Position numbers and translations under genes: made by a program
Source of the DNA: Streptomyces canus
Lineage (GTDB): Bacteria > Actinomycetota > Actinomycetes > Streptomycetales > Streptomycetaceae
DNA length: 64,000 nucleotides
Assembly (NCBI RefSeq): GCF_041435015.1
Contig: NZ_CP107989.1
Span: 7,254,001-7,318,000 of the forward strand
Reading direction: 5' to 3'
Shown here: piece by piece, positions 47,380 through 62,007 of the stretch
Layout of the letters: the number at the start of each line of letters is the position of its first letter
Numbering within the stretch: the first letter of the stretch is position 1
Notes under the pieces: model-generated
Database searches by the model: none
What the model saw: the letters and a program-made list of their open reading frames with translations, nothing else
What the model was told of the DNA's origin: nothing

Positions 47380-48648
47380 ATGCGGCGTGGCATAGCGGCC
47401 ACAGCGCTGGTGGCGTCTTTCGCCCTCGCGGCGACGGCCTGCGGCGGAAGTGACAGCGGCGACAAGGCCGACGGTCCGGTGACCATCACCTGGTGGGACA
47501 CCTCCAACGCCACCAATGAGGCGCCGACGTACCAGGCCCTGATCAAGGACTTCGAGGCCGCCAACAAGGGCATCAAGGTCAAGTACGTCAACGTGCCCTT
47601 CGACCAGGCGCAGAACAAGTTCGACACCGCCGCCGGCGCGAGCGGGGCCCCCGACGTGCTGCGCTCCGACGTCGGCTGGACGCCCGCCTTCGCCAAGAAG
47701 GGCTACTTCCTGCCCCTCGACGGCACCGAGGCCCTCGCCGACCAGGCCAAGTTCAAGCCGAACCTGATCAAGCAGGCCCAGTACGACGGCAAGACCTACG
47801 GCGTGCCGTTCGTCACCGACACCCTCGCCCTGGTCTACAACAAGCAGCTCTTCGAGAAGGCCGGCGTCGAGGCCCCCAAGACCTGGGACGACCTGAAGGC
47901 CGCCGCCGCCACGATCAAGTCGAAGACCGGCGTCGACGGCTACTGGGGCTCCACCGCGGCCTACTACGCCCAGACCTTCCTCTACGGCGAGGGCACCGAC
48001 ACCGTCGACGCCTCCGCAAAGAAGATCACGGTGAACTCGGCCGCCGCCAAGAAGGGCTACGGCACCTGGCTGAGCCTCTTCTCCGGCAAGGGCCTGCACA
48101 AGGCCGACACCACCGCCGACGCCTACGCCCACATCCAGGACGCGTTCGTCAACGGCAAGGTCGCCGCGATCGTCCAGGGTCCGTGGGAGATCACCAACTT
48201 CTACAAGGGCACGGCCTTCAAGGACAAGAACAACCTCGGCATCGCCACCGTCCCGGCCGGCTCCAGCGGCAAGGCGGGCGCCCCGACCGGCGGCCACAAC
48301 CTCTCGGTCTACGCCGGCTCGGACTCCGCGCACCAGAAGGCGGCCGAGAAGTTCGTGGGCTTCATGACCTCCGCGAAGTCGCAGACGCAGATCGCGCTGA
48401 AGAACTCCACGCTGCCCACCCGCGACGACGCCTACACCGCCGAGGTCAAGGCCGACCCGGGCATCGCCGGATACCAGTCGGTCCTCTCCTCCGCCCAGCC
48501 GCGCGTGGCCCTGCCGGAGTACAGCTCCCTGCTGACCCCGCTGGACACCGAGCTGCTCAAGATCGCCGGTGGCAAGGAGTCCCTGGACAAGGGCCTGAGC
48601 AACGCGGAGACCGCCCTCGCCAAGCTGGTGCCCGACTTCAGCAAGTGA
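47380..48648 (+). CDS. malE: Maltose/maltodextrin-binding lipoprotein
   Basis: A 422-residue extracytoplasmic sugar-binding protein. A signal peptide ends in the lipobox LAATAC (about residues 18-23), so it is anchored to the membrane by lipid. The mature protein begins with PVTITWWDTSN and has the solute-binding family 1 segments FEAANKGIKVKYVNVPFD, GVPFVTDTLALVYNKQLF and AAIVQGPWEITNFYK. An AAGGAG site precedes the ATG. It is the first gene of malE-malF-malG-aglA and corresponds to S. coelicolor SCO2231. A 16-base hairpin follows its stop. Confidence 0.95.
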   Translation: MRRGIAATALVASFALAATACGGSDSGDKADGPVTITWWDTSNATNEAPTYQALIKDFEAANKGIKVKYVNVPFDQAQNKFDTAAGASGAPDVLRSDVGWTPAFAKKGYFLPLDGTEALADQAKFKPNLIKQAQYDGKTYGVPFVTDTLALVYNKQLFEKAGVEAPKTWDDLKAAAATIKSKTGVDGYWGSTAAYYAQTFLYGEGTDTVDASAKKITVNSAAAKKGYGTWLSLFSGKGLHKADTTADAYAHIQDAFVNGKVAAIVQGPWEITNFYKGTAFKDKNNLGIATVPAGSSGKAGAPTGGHNLSVYAGSDSAHQKAAEKFVGFMTSAKSQTQIALKNSTLPTRDDAYTAEVKADPGIAGYQSVLSSAQPRVALPEYSSLLTPLDTELLKIAGGKESLDKGLSNAETALAKLVPDFSK

Positions 48649-48654
48649 GCCCGT

Positions 48655-48701
48655 GTGGCCGCCGGATCTCCCGGTCGTGGGGGGAGAGATCCGGCGGCCA
48701 C
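48655..48701 (+). terminator. Intercistronic 16-base stem-loop between malE and malF
   Basis: A perfect stem of 16 pairs (48655-48670 with 48686-48701) around a 15-base loop, starting 6 bases after the malE stop. There is no T tract. It probably stops part of transcription or protects the malE 3' end, raising binding-protein output over the permease as in E. coli malE-malF. Confidence 0.75.
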
Positions 48702-48781
48702 CGGCCTGTGCCCGGCCACACCGGCCGGCCGCTCGGCCCAGCCACTTCTCAGAGCCGCAGAACTTTCAGAAGGTGTCGAAC

Positions 48782-49786
48782 ATGACAGTCGCCATCGACC
48801 GCGCCACCGGCAAACGGCACGGTGACCGCGCGCCGCGGTCCGGGCCGGGCCAACGCCTGAAGCAGAGCTACCAGAAGCACTGGTACGCCTACGCGATGAT
48901 CGCCCCGGTGGCGATCGTCCTCGGTGTCCTCGTGCTCTACCCCCTGGTCTACGGCGTCTACCTCACGCTCACCGACGCCAACAGCCTCAACACGGCCCGC
49001 ACGATCGGCGTCAACCACATCGACGCCACCTACAAGTTCATCGGCCTCGACAACTACGCCGACATCCTGTGGGGCGACACCGCCTATGACCGTTTCTGGT
49101 CGCACTTCATCTGGACGATCGTCTGGACGGCCCTGTGCGTCGCCCTCCACTACTGCATCGGCCTCGGCCTCGCGCTGCTGCTCAACCAGAAGCTGCGGGG
49201 GCGGACGCTGTACCGGCTGATCCTGGTGCTGCCCTGGGCCGTGCCGACCTTCGTCACCGTCTTCGGCTGGCGTTTCATGCTCGCCGACGGCGGCATCATC
49301 AACACCGCACTGGACGCGCTGCACCTGCCCTCGCCGGCATGGCTGGAGGACACGTTCTGGCAGCGGTTCGCCGCGATCATGGTCAACACCTGGTGCGGTG
49401 TGCCGTTCATGATGGTCTCGCTGCTCGGCGGACTCCAGTCCATCGACGCCTCCCTCTACGAGGCCGCCGAGATGGACGGCGCGAGCGCCTGGCAGCGGTT
49501 CCGGTACGTCACCCTGCCGGGACTCAGGAGCGTCAGCTCCACCGTCGTCCTGCTCGGCATCATCTGGACGTTCAACCAGTTCGCCGTGATCTTCCTGCTG
49601 TTCGGCAACACCGCGCCGGACGCGCAGATCCTCGTCACCTGGGCCTACTACCTGGGCTTCGGACAGCAGCCGCGTGACTTCGCCCAGTCCGCCGCGTACG
49701 GCATCCTGCTGCTGGCCATCCTGATCGTCTTCACCTCCTTCTACCGCCGCTGGCTGAACCGCAATGACCAGCAGCTCGCGATCTGA
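48782..49786 (+). CDS. malF: Maltose ABC transporter permease
   Basis: A 334-residue membrane subunit with about six main helices (first: YAMIAPVAIVLGVLVLYPLVYGVYL). The ATPase-docking EAA loop is YEAAEMDGASAWQRFRYVTLP at about residue 225. Its partner is MalG, 14 bases downstream. The N-terminal 30 residues are basic. A ribosome binding site (AAGGTG) precedes the ATG. Corresponds to S. coelicolor SCO2230. Confidence 0.94.
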   Translation: MTVAIDRATGKRHGDRAPRSGPGQRLKQSYQKHWYAYAMIAPVAIVLGVLVLYPLVYGVYLTLTDANSLNTARTIGVNHIDATYKFIGLDNYADILWGDTAYDRFWSHFIWTIVWTALCVALHYCIGLGLALLLNQKLRGRTLYRLILVLPWAVPTFVTVFGWRFMLADGGIINTALDALHLPSPAWLEDTFWQRFAAIMVNTWCGVPFMMVSLLGGLQSIDASLYEAAEMDGASAWQRFRYVTLPGLRSVSSTVVLLGIIWTFNQFAVIFLLFGNTAPDAQILVTWAYYLGFGQQPRDFAQSAAYGILLLAILIVFTSFYRRWLNRNDQQLAI

Positions 49787-49799
49787 GGCAGGAGTTTCC

Positions 49800-50708
49800 A
49801 TGAGTACGACCACAGTCGAGAGCTCCGCCGAGGCGTCCCGGACCGTCCCCACGCAGGCACCCGGACGGATCCGCCGCCGCGGCGACCAGAGCCTCGCCGG
49901 CTCCCTCGTCTCGCACGGCATCCTGACCGTCGCGAGCTTGATCGCGCTGTTCCCGATCCTCTGGCTGGTCTTCCTGTCCCTCGGCCCGGACAAGGACGAC
50001 TACCTCCACCCGGGCGGCATCTGGAAGAAGATGACGTTCGGCAACTACTCGTTCGTCCTCCAGCACACGGCCTTCTTCGACTGGCTGAAGAGCTCGCTGA
50101 TCGTCTCGCTCGGCACCACGGTGATCGGTGTGCTGATCGCCGCGACCACCGGGTACGCCGTGTCCCGGATGCGCTTTCCGGGCTACCGGAAGTTCATGTG
50201 GGTGCTCCTGGTCACGCAGATGTTCCCGGTGGCCGTACTCATGGTGCCGATGTACCAGATGCTCTCGGACCTCCAGCTCATCGACAGCTACCTTGGACTC
50301 GTCCTCGTGTACTGCTCGACGGCGGTCCCGTACTGTGCCTGGCTGCTGAAGGGCTACTTCGACACCATCCCGTTCGAGATCGACGAGGCCGGACGCGTCG
50401 ACGGGCTGACCCCCTTCGGCACGTTCGCGCGGCTGATCCTGCCGCTCGCCAAGCCGGGACTCGCGGTCGCCGCGTTCTACAGCTTCCTCACGGCCTTCGG
50501 TGAGGTCGCGTTCGCCTCGACGTTCATGCTCTCCGACACGAAGTACACCTTCGCGGTCGGGCTCCAGAGCTTCGTCAGCGAGCACGACGCCCAGCGCAAC
50601 CTGATGGCGGCGACGGCGGTACTGATCGCGATACCGGTGTCCGTGTTCTTCTACCTGGTGCAGAAGAATCTGGTGACCGGACTCACCGCGGGCGGCACCA
50701 AGGGCTGA
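49800..50708 (+). CDS. malG: Maltose ABC transporter permease
   Basis: A 302-residue second permease subunit. The EAA loop is EIDEAGRVDGLTPFGTFARL (about residue 200). GSLVSHGILTVASLIALFPILW forms the first helix. An AGGAG site lies before the ATG. No ATP-hydrolysing subunit follows; in Streptomyces the multiple-sugar ATPase MsiK from another locus is known to energise MalEFG. A dispersed repeat lies after the stop. Confidence 0.94.
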   Translation: MSTTTVESSAEASRTVPTQAPGRIRRRGDQSLAGSLVSHGILTVASLIALFPILWLVFLSLGPDKDDYLHPGGIWKKMTFGNYSFVLQHTAFFDWLKSSLIVSLGTTVIGVLIAATTGYAVSRMRFPGYRKFMWVLLVTQMFPVAVLMVPMYQMLSDLQLIDSYLGLVLVYCSTAVPYCAWLLKGYFDTIPFEIDEAGRVDGLTPFGTFARLILPLAKPGLAVAAFYSFLTAFGEVAFASTFMLSDTKYTFAVGLQSFVSEHDAQRNLMAATAVLIAIPVSVFFYLVQKNLVTGLTAGGTKG

Positions 50709-50714
50709 CGCCGG

Positions 50715-50775
50715 TTCGACAGCGCCCCTCAGGGGCGCGGGGAACTGCGCGACCAGCCACGACGGCGCCGCACGA
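50715..50775 (+). repeat. Dispersed repeat after malG
   Basis: GCGCCCCTCAGGGGCGCGGG followed by GAACTGCGCGACCAGCCACG. This is the common Streptomyces intergenic repeat with a short hairpin and the GGAACTGCGCGACCAGCC sequence. It lies in the 188-base gap between malG and aglA and could act as a partial terminator or 3' stabiliser. Confidence 0.6.
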
Positions 50776-50896
50776 TACCAACCTGCCTCACCACCCTCAG
50801 ACCCGAGGCGGCCGCAGTGTCCATCCGACCCCGCTGTCACTGCGGCCGCCTCGCCACTTGACGACCCCCATGACCCCCTTACGTTTCAAGGACGCC

Positions 50897-52558
50897 ATGA
50901 GCCAGCAGTACTACGCCACCGCCCCGGCATCGACCCCCGCCAAAGCCCAGCGCAGCGACTGGTGGCGGGACGCGGTGATCTACCAGGTCTATCCGCGCAG
51001 CTTCGCCGACAGCAACGGTGACGGCATGGGCGACCTGGAGGGCATCCGCACCCGACTGCCGCACCTGCGCGACCTGGGCGTGGACGCCGTGTGGCTCAGC
51101 CCCTTCTACGCCTCCCCGCAGGCCGACGCCGGCTACGACGTGGCCGACTACCGGGCCGTTGACCCCATGTTCGGCAACCTCCTGGACGCCGACGCGCTGA
51201 TCCGCGACGCCCGCGGACGGGGACTCAGGATCATCGTCGACCTGGTGCCCAACCACTCCTCCGACCAGCACGAGTGGTTCAAGCGGGCGGTCGCCGAGGG
51301 CCCGGGATCGCCGCTCCGGGACCGCTACCACTTCCGGCCCGGCAAGGGCGCGCACGGCGAACTCCCGCCCAACGACTGGGAGTCGATCTTCGGTGGGCCC
51401 GCCTGGACGCGCGTCGCGGACGGGGAGTGGTACCTGCACCTCTTCGCCCCCGAGCAGCCCGACTTCAACTGGGACCACCCGGCCGTCGGCGACGAGTTCC
51501 GCTCGATCCTGCGCTTCTGGCTCGACATGGGCGTGGACGGCTTCCGCATCGACGTGGCACACGGCCTGGTGAAGGCGGAGGGGCTGCCCGACCTGGGATC
51601 CCACGACCAGGTGAAGCTGCTGGGCAACGATGTCATGCCGTTCTTCGACCAGGACGGCGTCCACGAGATCTACCGCCAGTGGCGACTGATCCTCGACGAG
51701 TACTCCGGCGAGAGGATCTTCGTCGCCGAGGCCTGGACCCCGACCATCGAGCGCACCGCGAACTACGTTCGCTCCGACGAACTCCACCAGGCCTTCAACT
51801 TCCAGTACCTGGCCACCGAATGGGACGCAGAGGCACTGCGCGGGGTCATCGACCGCACGCTGGAGGCGATGCGTCCGGTCGGCGCCCCGGCCACCTGGGT
51901 GCTGTCCAACCACGACGTCACCCGCCACACCACCCGCTTCGCCAACCCACCCGGCCTCGGCACCCAGATCCGCACGGCGGGCGACCGCGACCTGGGCCTG
52001 CGCCGGGCGCGCGCCGCCACGCTGCTGATGCTGGCCCTGCCGGGATCGGCGTACCTCTACCAGGGCGAGGAGCTCGGCCTCCCGGACGTCGTCGACCTGT
52101 CCGACGAGGTCCGCCAGGATCCGGCGTACTTCCGCGGCGCCGGCCAGGACGGCTTCCGCGACGGCTGCCGGGTGCCGATCCCGTGGACGCGCGAGGGATC
52201 GTCGTACGGCTTCGGCGCGGGCGGCAGCTGGCTGCCCCAGCCGTCCGAGTGGGCGGACCTGAGTGTGGAGGCGCAGACCGGCGACCCCGACTCCACCCTG
52301 GAGCTGTACCGCTCGGCCCTCGCCGTCCGCCGCGCCCAGCCGGACCTGGGTGCCGGCGACGCGGTGGAGTGGCTCCGGGCCCCGGAGGGCGTTCTCGCCT
52401 TCCGGCGCGGTGAGTTCGTCTGCGTCGCGAACACCAGTGGTGAAGCGGTGACGACCCCGGCGTACGGCCGTCTGCTCCTCGCGAGCGGCGAGGTGGCCGA
52501 GGCCGACGGCGACGCGAAGGTGCCGGCCGACACGACGGTGTGGTGGACGACGGCCTGA
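50897..52558 (+). CDS. aglA: Alpha-glucosidase, cytoplasmic GH13
   Basis: A 553-residue intracellular glycoside hydrolase that releases glucose from imported malto-oligosaccharides. Catalytic residues are Asp219 (GFRIDVAHG), Glu278 (FVAEAW) and Asp340 (LSNHD). IVDLVPNHSSDQHEWF is region I of the oligo-1,6/alpha-glucosidase group. No signal peptide. The start ATG (MSQQYYATAPAS) follows AAGGA. An upstream in-frame ATG would add 13 residues without a good site. Corresponds to S. coelicolor AglA (SCO2228). It closes the mal operon with a strong terminator. Confidence 0.94.
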   Translation: MSQQYYATAPASTPAKAQRSDWWRDAVIYQVYPRSFADSNGDGMGDLEGIRTRLPHLRDLGVDAVWLSPFYASPQADAGYDVADYRAVDPMFGNLLDADALIRDARGRGLRIIVDLVPNHSSDQHEWFKRAVAEGPGSPLRDRYHFRPGKGAHGELPPNDWESIFGGPAWTRVADGEWYLHLFAPEQPDFNWDHPAVGDEFRSILRFWLDMGVDGFRIDVAHGLVKAEGLPDLGSHDQVKLLGNDVMPFFDQDGVHEIYRQWRLILDEYSGERIFVAEAWTPTIERTANYVRSDELHQAFNFQYLATEWDAEALRGVIDRTLEAMRPVGAPATWVLSNHDVTRHTTRFANPPGLGTQIRTAGDRDLGLRRARAATLLMLALPGSAYLYQGEELGLPDVVDLSDEVRQDPAYFRGAGQDGFRDGCRVPIPWTREGSSYGFGAGGSWLPQPSEWADLSVEAQTGDPDSTLELYRSALAVRRAQPDLGAGDAVEWLRAPEGVLAFRRGEFVCVANTSGEAVTTPAYGRLLLASGEVAEADGDAKVPADTTVWWTTA

Positions 52559-52570
52559 GCACAGGCAGGG

Positions 52571-52606
52571 ATCACCGGGCCCGCACGGGGGCCCGGTGAT
52601 TTTTTG
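52571..52606 (+). terminator. Rho-independent terminator after aglA
   Basis: ATCACCGGGCCC pairs perfectly with GGGCCCGGTGAT across a six-base loop and is followed by TTTTTT. It is the most canonical terminator in the window and marks the end of the mal operon. Confidence 0.92.
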
Positions 52607-52686
52607 TCGGGCGTGTCGATCGGCGGGACGCGCGATCGACGCTTGGGTGGAAGGGCGAACAGCGCCCCCGCACCCGAGGAGAGACC

Positions 52687-53253
52687 ATGCAGATCCGAGC
52701 CCGCCTGAGCATGAGTGCCGACGGCTATGTGACCACGCCGAACGGCTGGCCCGCACTGACCGCCGACCCCTCGTTCGTCTCCGGTCAGAGCCACGGCATC
52801 CGGGAGTTCCTGGCGGACTGCGAGGCAGCGCTCATGGGCCGTACGACCTTCGAGCCCGCGCTGACCAACAGCCGCTGGCCCTGGCCCGACCTCGACGTGT
52901 TCGTCCTCGGCTCGCACCGCCCGGAGGGCACCCCGGACCACGTCACCACCGACAGCGACCCGGCACGGCTGCTGGAGAAACTCCGCGCGGCCAACCGGGG
53001 CGGCGACGTCCACCTCATCGGCGGCCCGCGCACGATCGGCACCTTCCACGCCCTCGGCGCGCTGGACCGCCTCGAACTGGTCGTCCTGCCCCTGCTGTTC
53101 GGCGGCGGCATGCAGCTGACCCCCGCGCTCAGCCCTGAGACCGGACTGACCTTCCAGAGCCAACGCGCCCTGCCCGGAGGGTCGGTGGAGATCGTCTACT
53201 CCTGCCGGGGCAGCCGCGGCGACCTGCCGGGCAAGCCCGCCAGCCAGCGCTGA
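52687..53253 (+). CDS. Dihydrofolate reductase / RibD C-terminal family protein
   Basis: A 188-residue Rossmann-like reductase domain. [20 protein letters not shown] is the N-terminal NADPH-binding start of the family, and [20 protein letters not shown] is the conserved central loop. Members are pyrimidine reductase or DHFR-like; the substrate is not known. GAGGAG precedes the ATG. It lies between the mal operon and the amylase gene but has its own ribosome binding site and a separate upstream region. Confidence 0.85.
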   Translation: MQIRARLSMSADGYVTTPNGWPALTADPSFVSGQSHGIREFLADCEAALMGRTTFEPALTNSRWPWPDLDVFVLGSHRPEGTPDHVTTDSDPARLLEKLRAANRGGDVHLIGGPRTIGTFHALGALDRLELVVLPLLFGGGMQLTPALSPETGLTFQSQRALPGGSVEIVYSCRGSRGDLPGKPASQR

Positions 53254-53264
53254 GCAGAGTAGGT

Positions 53265-53323
53265 GAAAGTTCTTTCTCTTGCTTTCAAGACTCTTGCTGT
53301 AAACATTTCGCCAGCGGTACGTT
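53265..53323 (+). promoter_or_regulatory. Promoter and operator module of the amylase gene
   Basis: GAAAGTTCTTTC (a perfect 12-base palindrome), then two CTCTTGCT boxes 15 bases apart (53276 and 53291), then TTGCTG and TACGTT separated by 18 bases as -35 and -10. The CTCTTGCT boxes resemble MalR/Reg1-type sites. The same palindrome and -35/-10 arrangement recur before the amylopullulanase gene. Confidence 0.65.
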
Positions 53324-53375
53324 CTCGCCGGCGCCAGGCAAAGACGCCTGGCCGTCAGGCAAGGAGAACCCCCAC

Positions 53376-54761
53376 GTGATATCGAGATGGACCGCATCCG
53401 CTGTCGCCACGGCCACCGCGTTCGCCGCCGCGGCGGCCGTGCTGGCCCCCCAGGCCGCCCACGCCTCCCCGCCCGGCACCAAGGACGTCACCGCCGTCCT
53501 CTTCGAGTGGAACTTCGCCTCCGTCGCCAAGGAGTGCACCAACACCCTCGGCCCCGCCGGATACGGCTCCGTGCAGGTCTCCCCGCCCGCCGAGCACATC
53601 CAGGGCTCGCAGTGGTGGACCTCGTACCAGCCGGTCAGCTACAGGATCGCGGGGCGCCTCGGTGACGCCACCGCCTTCAAGAACATGGTCGGCACCTGCC
53701 ACGCGGCCGGGGTGAAGGTCGTCGTCGACACCGTCATCAACCACATGTCCGCGGGCAGCGGCACCGGTACCGGCGGATCGGCGTACACGAAGTACAACTA
53801 CCCCGGCCTGTACTCCTCGTACGACATGGACGACTGCACGTCGACCATCACCGACTACACCAACCGCTCCAACGTCCAGAACTGCGAACTCGTCGGCCTC
53901 GCCGACCTGGACACCGGCGAGGAGTACGTCCGCGCCACCATCGCCGGCTACATGAACTCCCTGCTCGGCTACGGCGTCGACGGCTTCCGCATCGACGCGG
54001 CCAAGCACATCCCGGCCGCCGACCTCGCGAACATCAAGTCGCGTCTCTCGAACCCCTCCGTCTACTGGAAGCAGGAGGTCATCTACGGCAGCGGGGAGGC
54101 CGTCCAGCCCACCGAGTACACGGGCAACGGGGACGTCCAGGAGTTCCGCTACGCCTACGACCTCAAGCGCGTCTTCAACAACGAGAACCTCGCCTATCTG
54201 AAGAACTACGGCGAGGGCTGGGGCTACCTGAACGGCTCGGTGGCCGGCGTCTTCGTCGACAACCACGACACCGAGCGCAACGGCTCCACGCTCACCTACA
54301 AGGACGGCGCGAACTACACCCTCGCCAACGTCTTCATGCTCGCCTACCCGTACGGCGCCCCGGACATCAACTCCGGCTACGAATGGTCCGACACGGACGC
54401 GGGCCCGCCCAACAACGGTTCGGTGACCGCCTGTTGGCAGGACGGCTGGAAGTGCCAGCACGCCTGGCCGGAGATCCTGCGCATGGTCGCCTTCCGCAAC
54501 GCCACCCGCGGTGAGTCGGTCAGCAACTGGTGGGACAACGGCGGCGACGCGATCGCCTTCGGGCGGGGCGCCAAGGGCTACGTCGCCATCAACCACGAGT
54601 CGAGCTCGCTGAGTCGTACGTACCAGACCTCGCTGCCCGCCGGGACGTACTGCAACGTGCAGAACAACACGAGCGTGACGGTCGGCTCCAACGGCCAGTT
54701 CACGGCCACGCTCGGGTCCAACACGGCACTGGCGATCTACGCGGGCAAGTCCGGCTGCTGA
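53376..54761 (+). CDS. Secreted alpha-amylase, GH13
   Basis: A 461-residue starch-degrading endo-enzyme. A Sec signal peptide ends around AHASPPGT (residue ~32). Catalytic residues are Asp207 ([11 protein letters not shown]), Glu234 ([10 protein letters not shown]) and Asp298 (VDNHDTERN). The calcium-binding region near [14 protein letters not shown] is complete. After the barrel there is only the all-beta domain C (to [14 protein letters not shown] end), and the C-terminal starch-binding domain of longer Streptomyces amylases is absent. The start is GTG after AAGGAG. Its gene follows the shared MalR-like promoter module. Confidence 0.95.
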   Translation: MISRWTASAVATATAFAAAAAVLAPQAAHASPPGTKDVTAVLFEWNFASVAKECTNTLGPAGYGSVQVSPPAEHIQGSQWWTSYQPVSYRIAGRLGDATAFKNMVGTCHAAGVKVVVDTVINHMSAGSGTGTGGSAYTKYNYPGLYSSYDMDDCTSTITDYTNRSNVQNCELVGLADLDTGEEYVRATIAGYMNSLLGYGVDGFRIDAAKHIPAADLANIKSRLSNPSVYWKQEVIYGSGEAVQPTEYTGNGDVQEFRYAYDLKRVFNNENLAYLKNYGEGWGYLNGSVAGVFVDNHDTERNGSTLTYKDGANYTLANVFMLAYPYGAPDINSGYEWSDTDAGPPNNGSVTACWQDGWKCQHAWPEILRMVAFRNATRGESVSNWWDNGGDAIAFGRGAKGYVAINHESSSLSRTYQTSLPAGTYCNVQNNTSVTVGSNGQFTATLGSNTALAIYAGKSGC

Positions 54762-54779
54762 GCAACTCACGGGATCACT

Positions 54780-54838
54780 GAAAGTTCTTTCCATCTGTTT
54801 CAGGACTATTGCTGTAAGGCTTACGGCGGCGATACGGT
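54780..54838 (+). promoter_or_regulatory. Promoter module of the amylopullulanase gene
   Basis: The same GAAAGTTCTTTC palindrome (54780-54791) as in front of the amylase, followed by a decayed box pair and TTGCTG / TACGGT with an 18-base spacer. This indicates common control of the two secreted enzymes. Confidence 0.6.
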
Positions 54839-54886
54839 CGCGCGGGGTCGGACCCACAGAGCCGTCATCGCAAGGAGTCCACGTCA

Positions 54887-60286
<5,400 letters not shown>

Positions 60287-60302
60287 CTGAAGGCATTACC
60301 TT

Positions 60303-60337
60303 GGTGGAGCAGAGCCCGAACCCCGCTCTGCTCCACC
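60303..60337 (+). terminator. Stem-loop after the amylopullulanase gene
   Basis: A perfect 13-base stem (GGTGGAGCAGAGC with GCTCTGCTCCACC) and a nine-base loop, 17 bases after the stop. It has no T tract. The next gene starts within 23 bases, so its promoter must lie in or before the hairpin. Confidence 0.7.
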
Positions 60338-60359
60338 GGTGTTGCCCGAGGGCGGACAG

Positions 60360-61979
60360 ATGGATGCAAAAGGCAAACTGACAGGCACGACCGTGATGGT
60401 CGTGGACGACGTGGAGGCCAGCCGGTATGCCATGAGCACCGTGCTGAGCCGGGCAGGGCATCGCGTCGTACCGGTCGCCACCGGCGGCGAGGCCCTCGCG
60501 GAACTCGACACACGGCTGCGCAAGGGCACCCTGCCGGATGTGGCCCTCGTCGATGTGGGGCTGCCCGACATGAGCGGCTTCGACCTGTGCCGGCTGTTCA
60601 AGGAACGCCCGCACACGGCCGGGATGCCCGTGGTGCACTTCTCGGCCTCCGCGGTGCCCCCGGCCGTGCACTGCGCGGGCATGGACATGGGTGTCGAGGC
60701 CTATCTGAAGGTGCCCGCCGAGCCCCTGGAGATCGAGGCGGTCGTCCGGGCCGCCGTCCGCAACGCCCAACTGCGGGCCGGTGACCGGGCGTTGGTGCGA
60801 CGGCTCACCCTGCTGTCCGAGACGATCGTCACCATCCAGTCGGCACGCACCCTGCAGGAGCTCTCCGACGCGGCCGCCGAGGGTCTCTCGCGGCTCACCG
60901 GCACTCCCGGTGCCGTCTTCGTCCTCGACCAGGAGGACGTGCTCTACCGCGGTCTGTCCCGCGACCGCATTCCCGTCGCCCTGCCCGACGAGGGCGCCGA
61001 CCGGGCCGTGGCCGCCCTGCTGCGCCGGCTCACCCGGGGGCAGGCCGGAGTGCAGCTCACCACCGTGCACGCGCCGCTGTGGCCCGCCGGGTTCTTCCGG
61101 CCCGGCGTCGAGCACGACGCCCGGCTCGCGCTCGTCGTCACCCAGGACGGCCGGGCACCGGTGTGCCTGGCCGCGCCCGCGCGCGGGATGCGCAGGGTGG
61201 GCCTGGAGGGCGAGACCCTGCTGGCCCAGCTCGCGCAGGCCACCGCGCTCGCCGCCCAGCCGCTGCTCATGTACAAGGTCGAGCGGCATGTCGCCCTCAC
61301 CCTCCAGCACAGCTTCCTGCCCCAGCCGCACCGGCTGCCGGAACTGCCGGGCATCGACGTCGTGGTCCGTTACGTCCCGGCCTCCCGGCAGACCGAGATC
61401 GGCGGCGACTTCTACGCCGCCCTGCGCGTGGACGAGGGGGTGCTCACCGCGGTCGGCGACGTCGTCGGGCACTCGCTGGACGCGGCGACCGTCATGGTCG
61501 AGCTCCGGCACGCGCTGCGCGCCTACGCCGTGGACGAGAGCGATCCCGCCGTGCTCGCCGGGCGCCTCGACCGGACGCTCCAGCGCTACCACCCCGACAC
61601 CACGGCCACCGTCTGCCTGGCCCTGATCGACCCGGACACCGGGCGCGCCCGGATCGCCAACGCCGGCCACATCCCGCCGCTGATCGTCCGCGACACCGGC
61701 ACCGCCGACTACGTCAAGGCGGCAGGACCGCTGCTCGGCGTCGGCCTGCCCCATCCGCCGGCCACCGAGCTGTTCCTCGAACCCACCGACCGGCTCCTCA
61801 TGGTCACCGACGGCCTCATCGAGACCCGGGGGACCGACCTCTCTGCCTCCCTGGAACACCTCCGCGCGGCCTCCTCCGGCGCCCTGCCCGGCCTGGACGC
61901 CCTGTGCGACACCCTCCTGGACACCTTCGGCCAGGACCGGGAGGACGACATCGCCATGCTGGCGCTGCGGCTAGGGTGA
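60360..61979 (+). CDS. Receiver-GAF-like-PP2C (SpoIIE) protein phosphatase
   Basis: A 539-residue signalling protein. The N-terminal receiver domain (VMVVDDVEASRYAM) has phospho-acceptor Asp65 in VALVDVGLPD, the Ser/Thr in VHFSAS and Lys in AYLKVPAEP. A middle region (about 150-320) resembles a GAF-type sensor. The C-terminal PP2C/SpoIIE phosphatase has EIGGDFYAAL, AVGDVVGHSLDAA, MVTDGLIETRG and REDDIAMLAL, with all metal-binding Asp residues. Such proteins often dephosphorylate anti-sigma-factor antagonists. No histidine kinase or anti-sigma gene is adjacent. The ATG after GAGGG was chosen; a GTG 21 bases upstream is possible. Confidence 0.92.
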   Translation: MDAKGKLTGTTVMVVDDVEASRYAMSTVLSRAGHRVVPVATGGEALAELDTRLRKGTLPDVALVDVGLPDMSGFDLCRLFKERPHTAGMPVVHFSASAVPPAVHCAGMDMGVEAYLKVPAEPLEIEAVVRAAVRNAQLRAGDRALVRRLTLLSETIVTIQSARTLQELSDAAAEGLSRLTGTPGAVFVLDQEDVLYRGLSRDRIPVALPDEGADRAVAALLRRLTRGQAGVQLTTVHAPLWPAGFFRPGVEHDARLALVVTQDGRAPVCLAAPARGMRRVGLEGETLLAQLAQATALAAQPLLMYKVERHVALTLQHSFLPQPHRLPELPGIDVVVRYVPASRQTEIGGDFYAALRVDEGVLTAVGDVVGHSLDAATVMVELRHALRAYAVDESDPAVLAGRLDRTLQRYHPDTTATVCLALIDPDTGRARIANAGHIPPLIVRDTGTADYVKAAGPLLGVGLPHPPATELFLEPTDRLLMVTDGLIETRGTDLSASLEHLRAASSGALPGLDALCDTLLDTFGQDREDDIAMLALRLG

Positions 61980-62007
61980 CCCGTGCCGTCGTAGAACAGG
62001 AGTCCTC

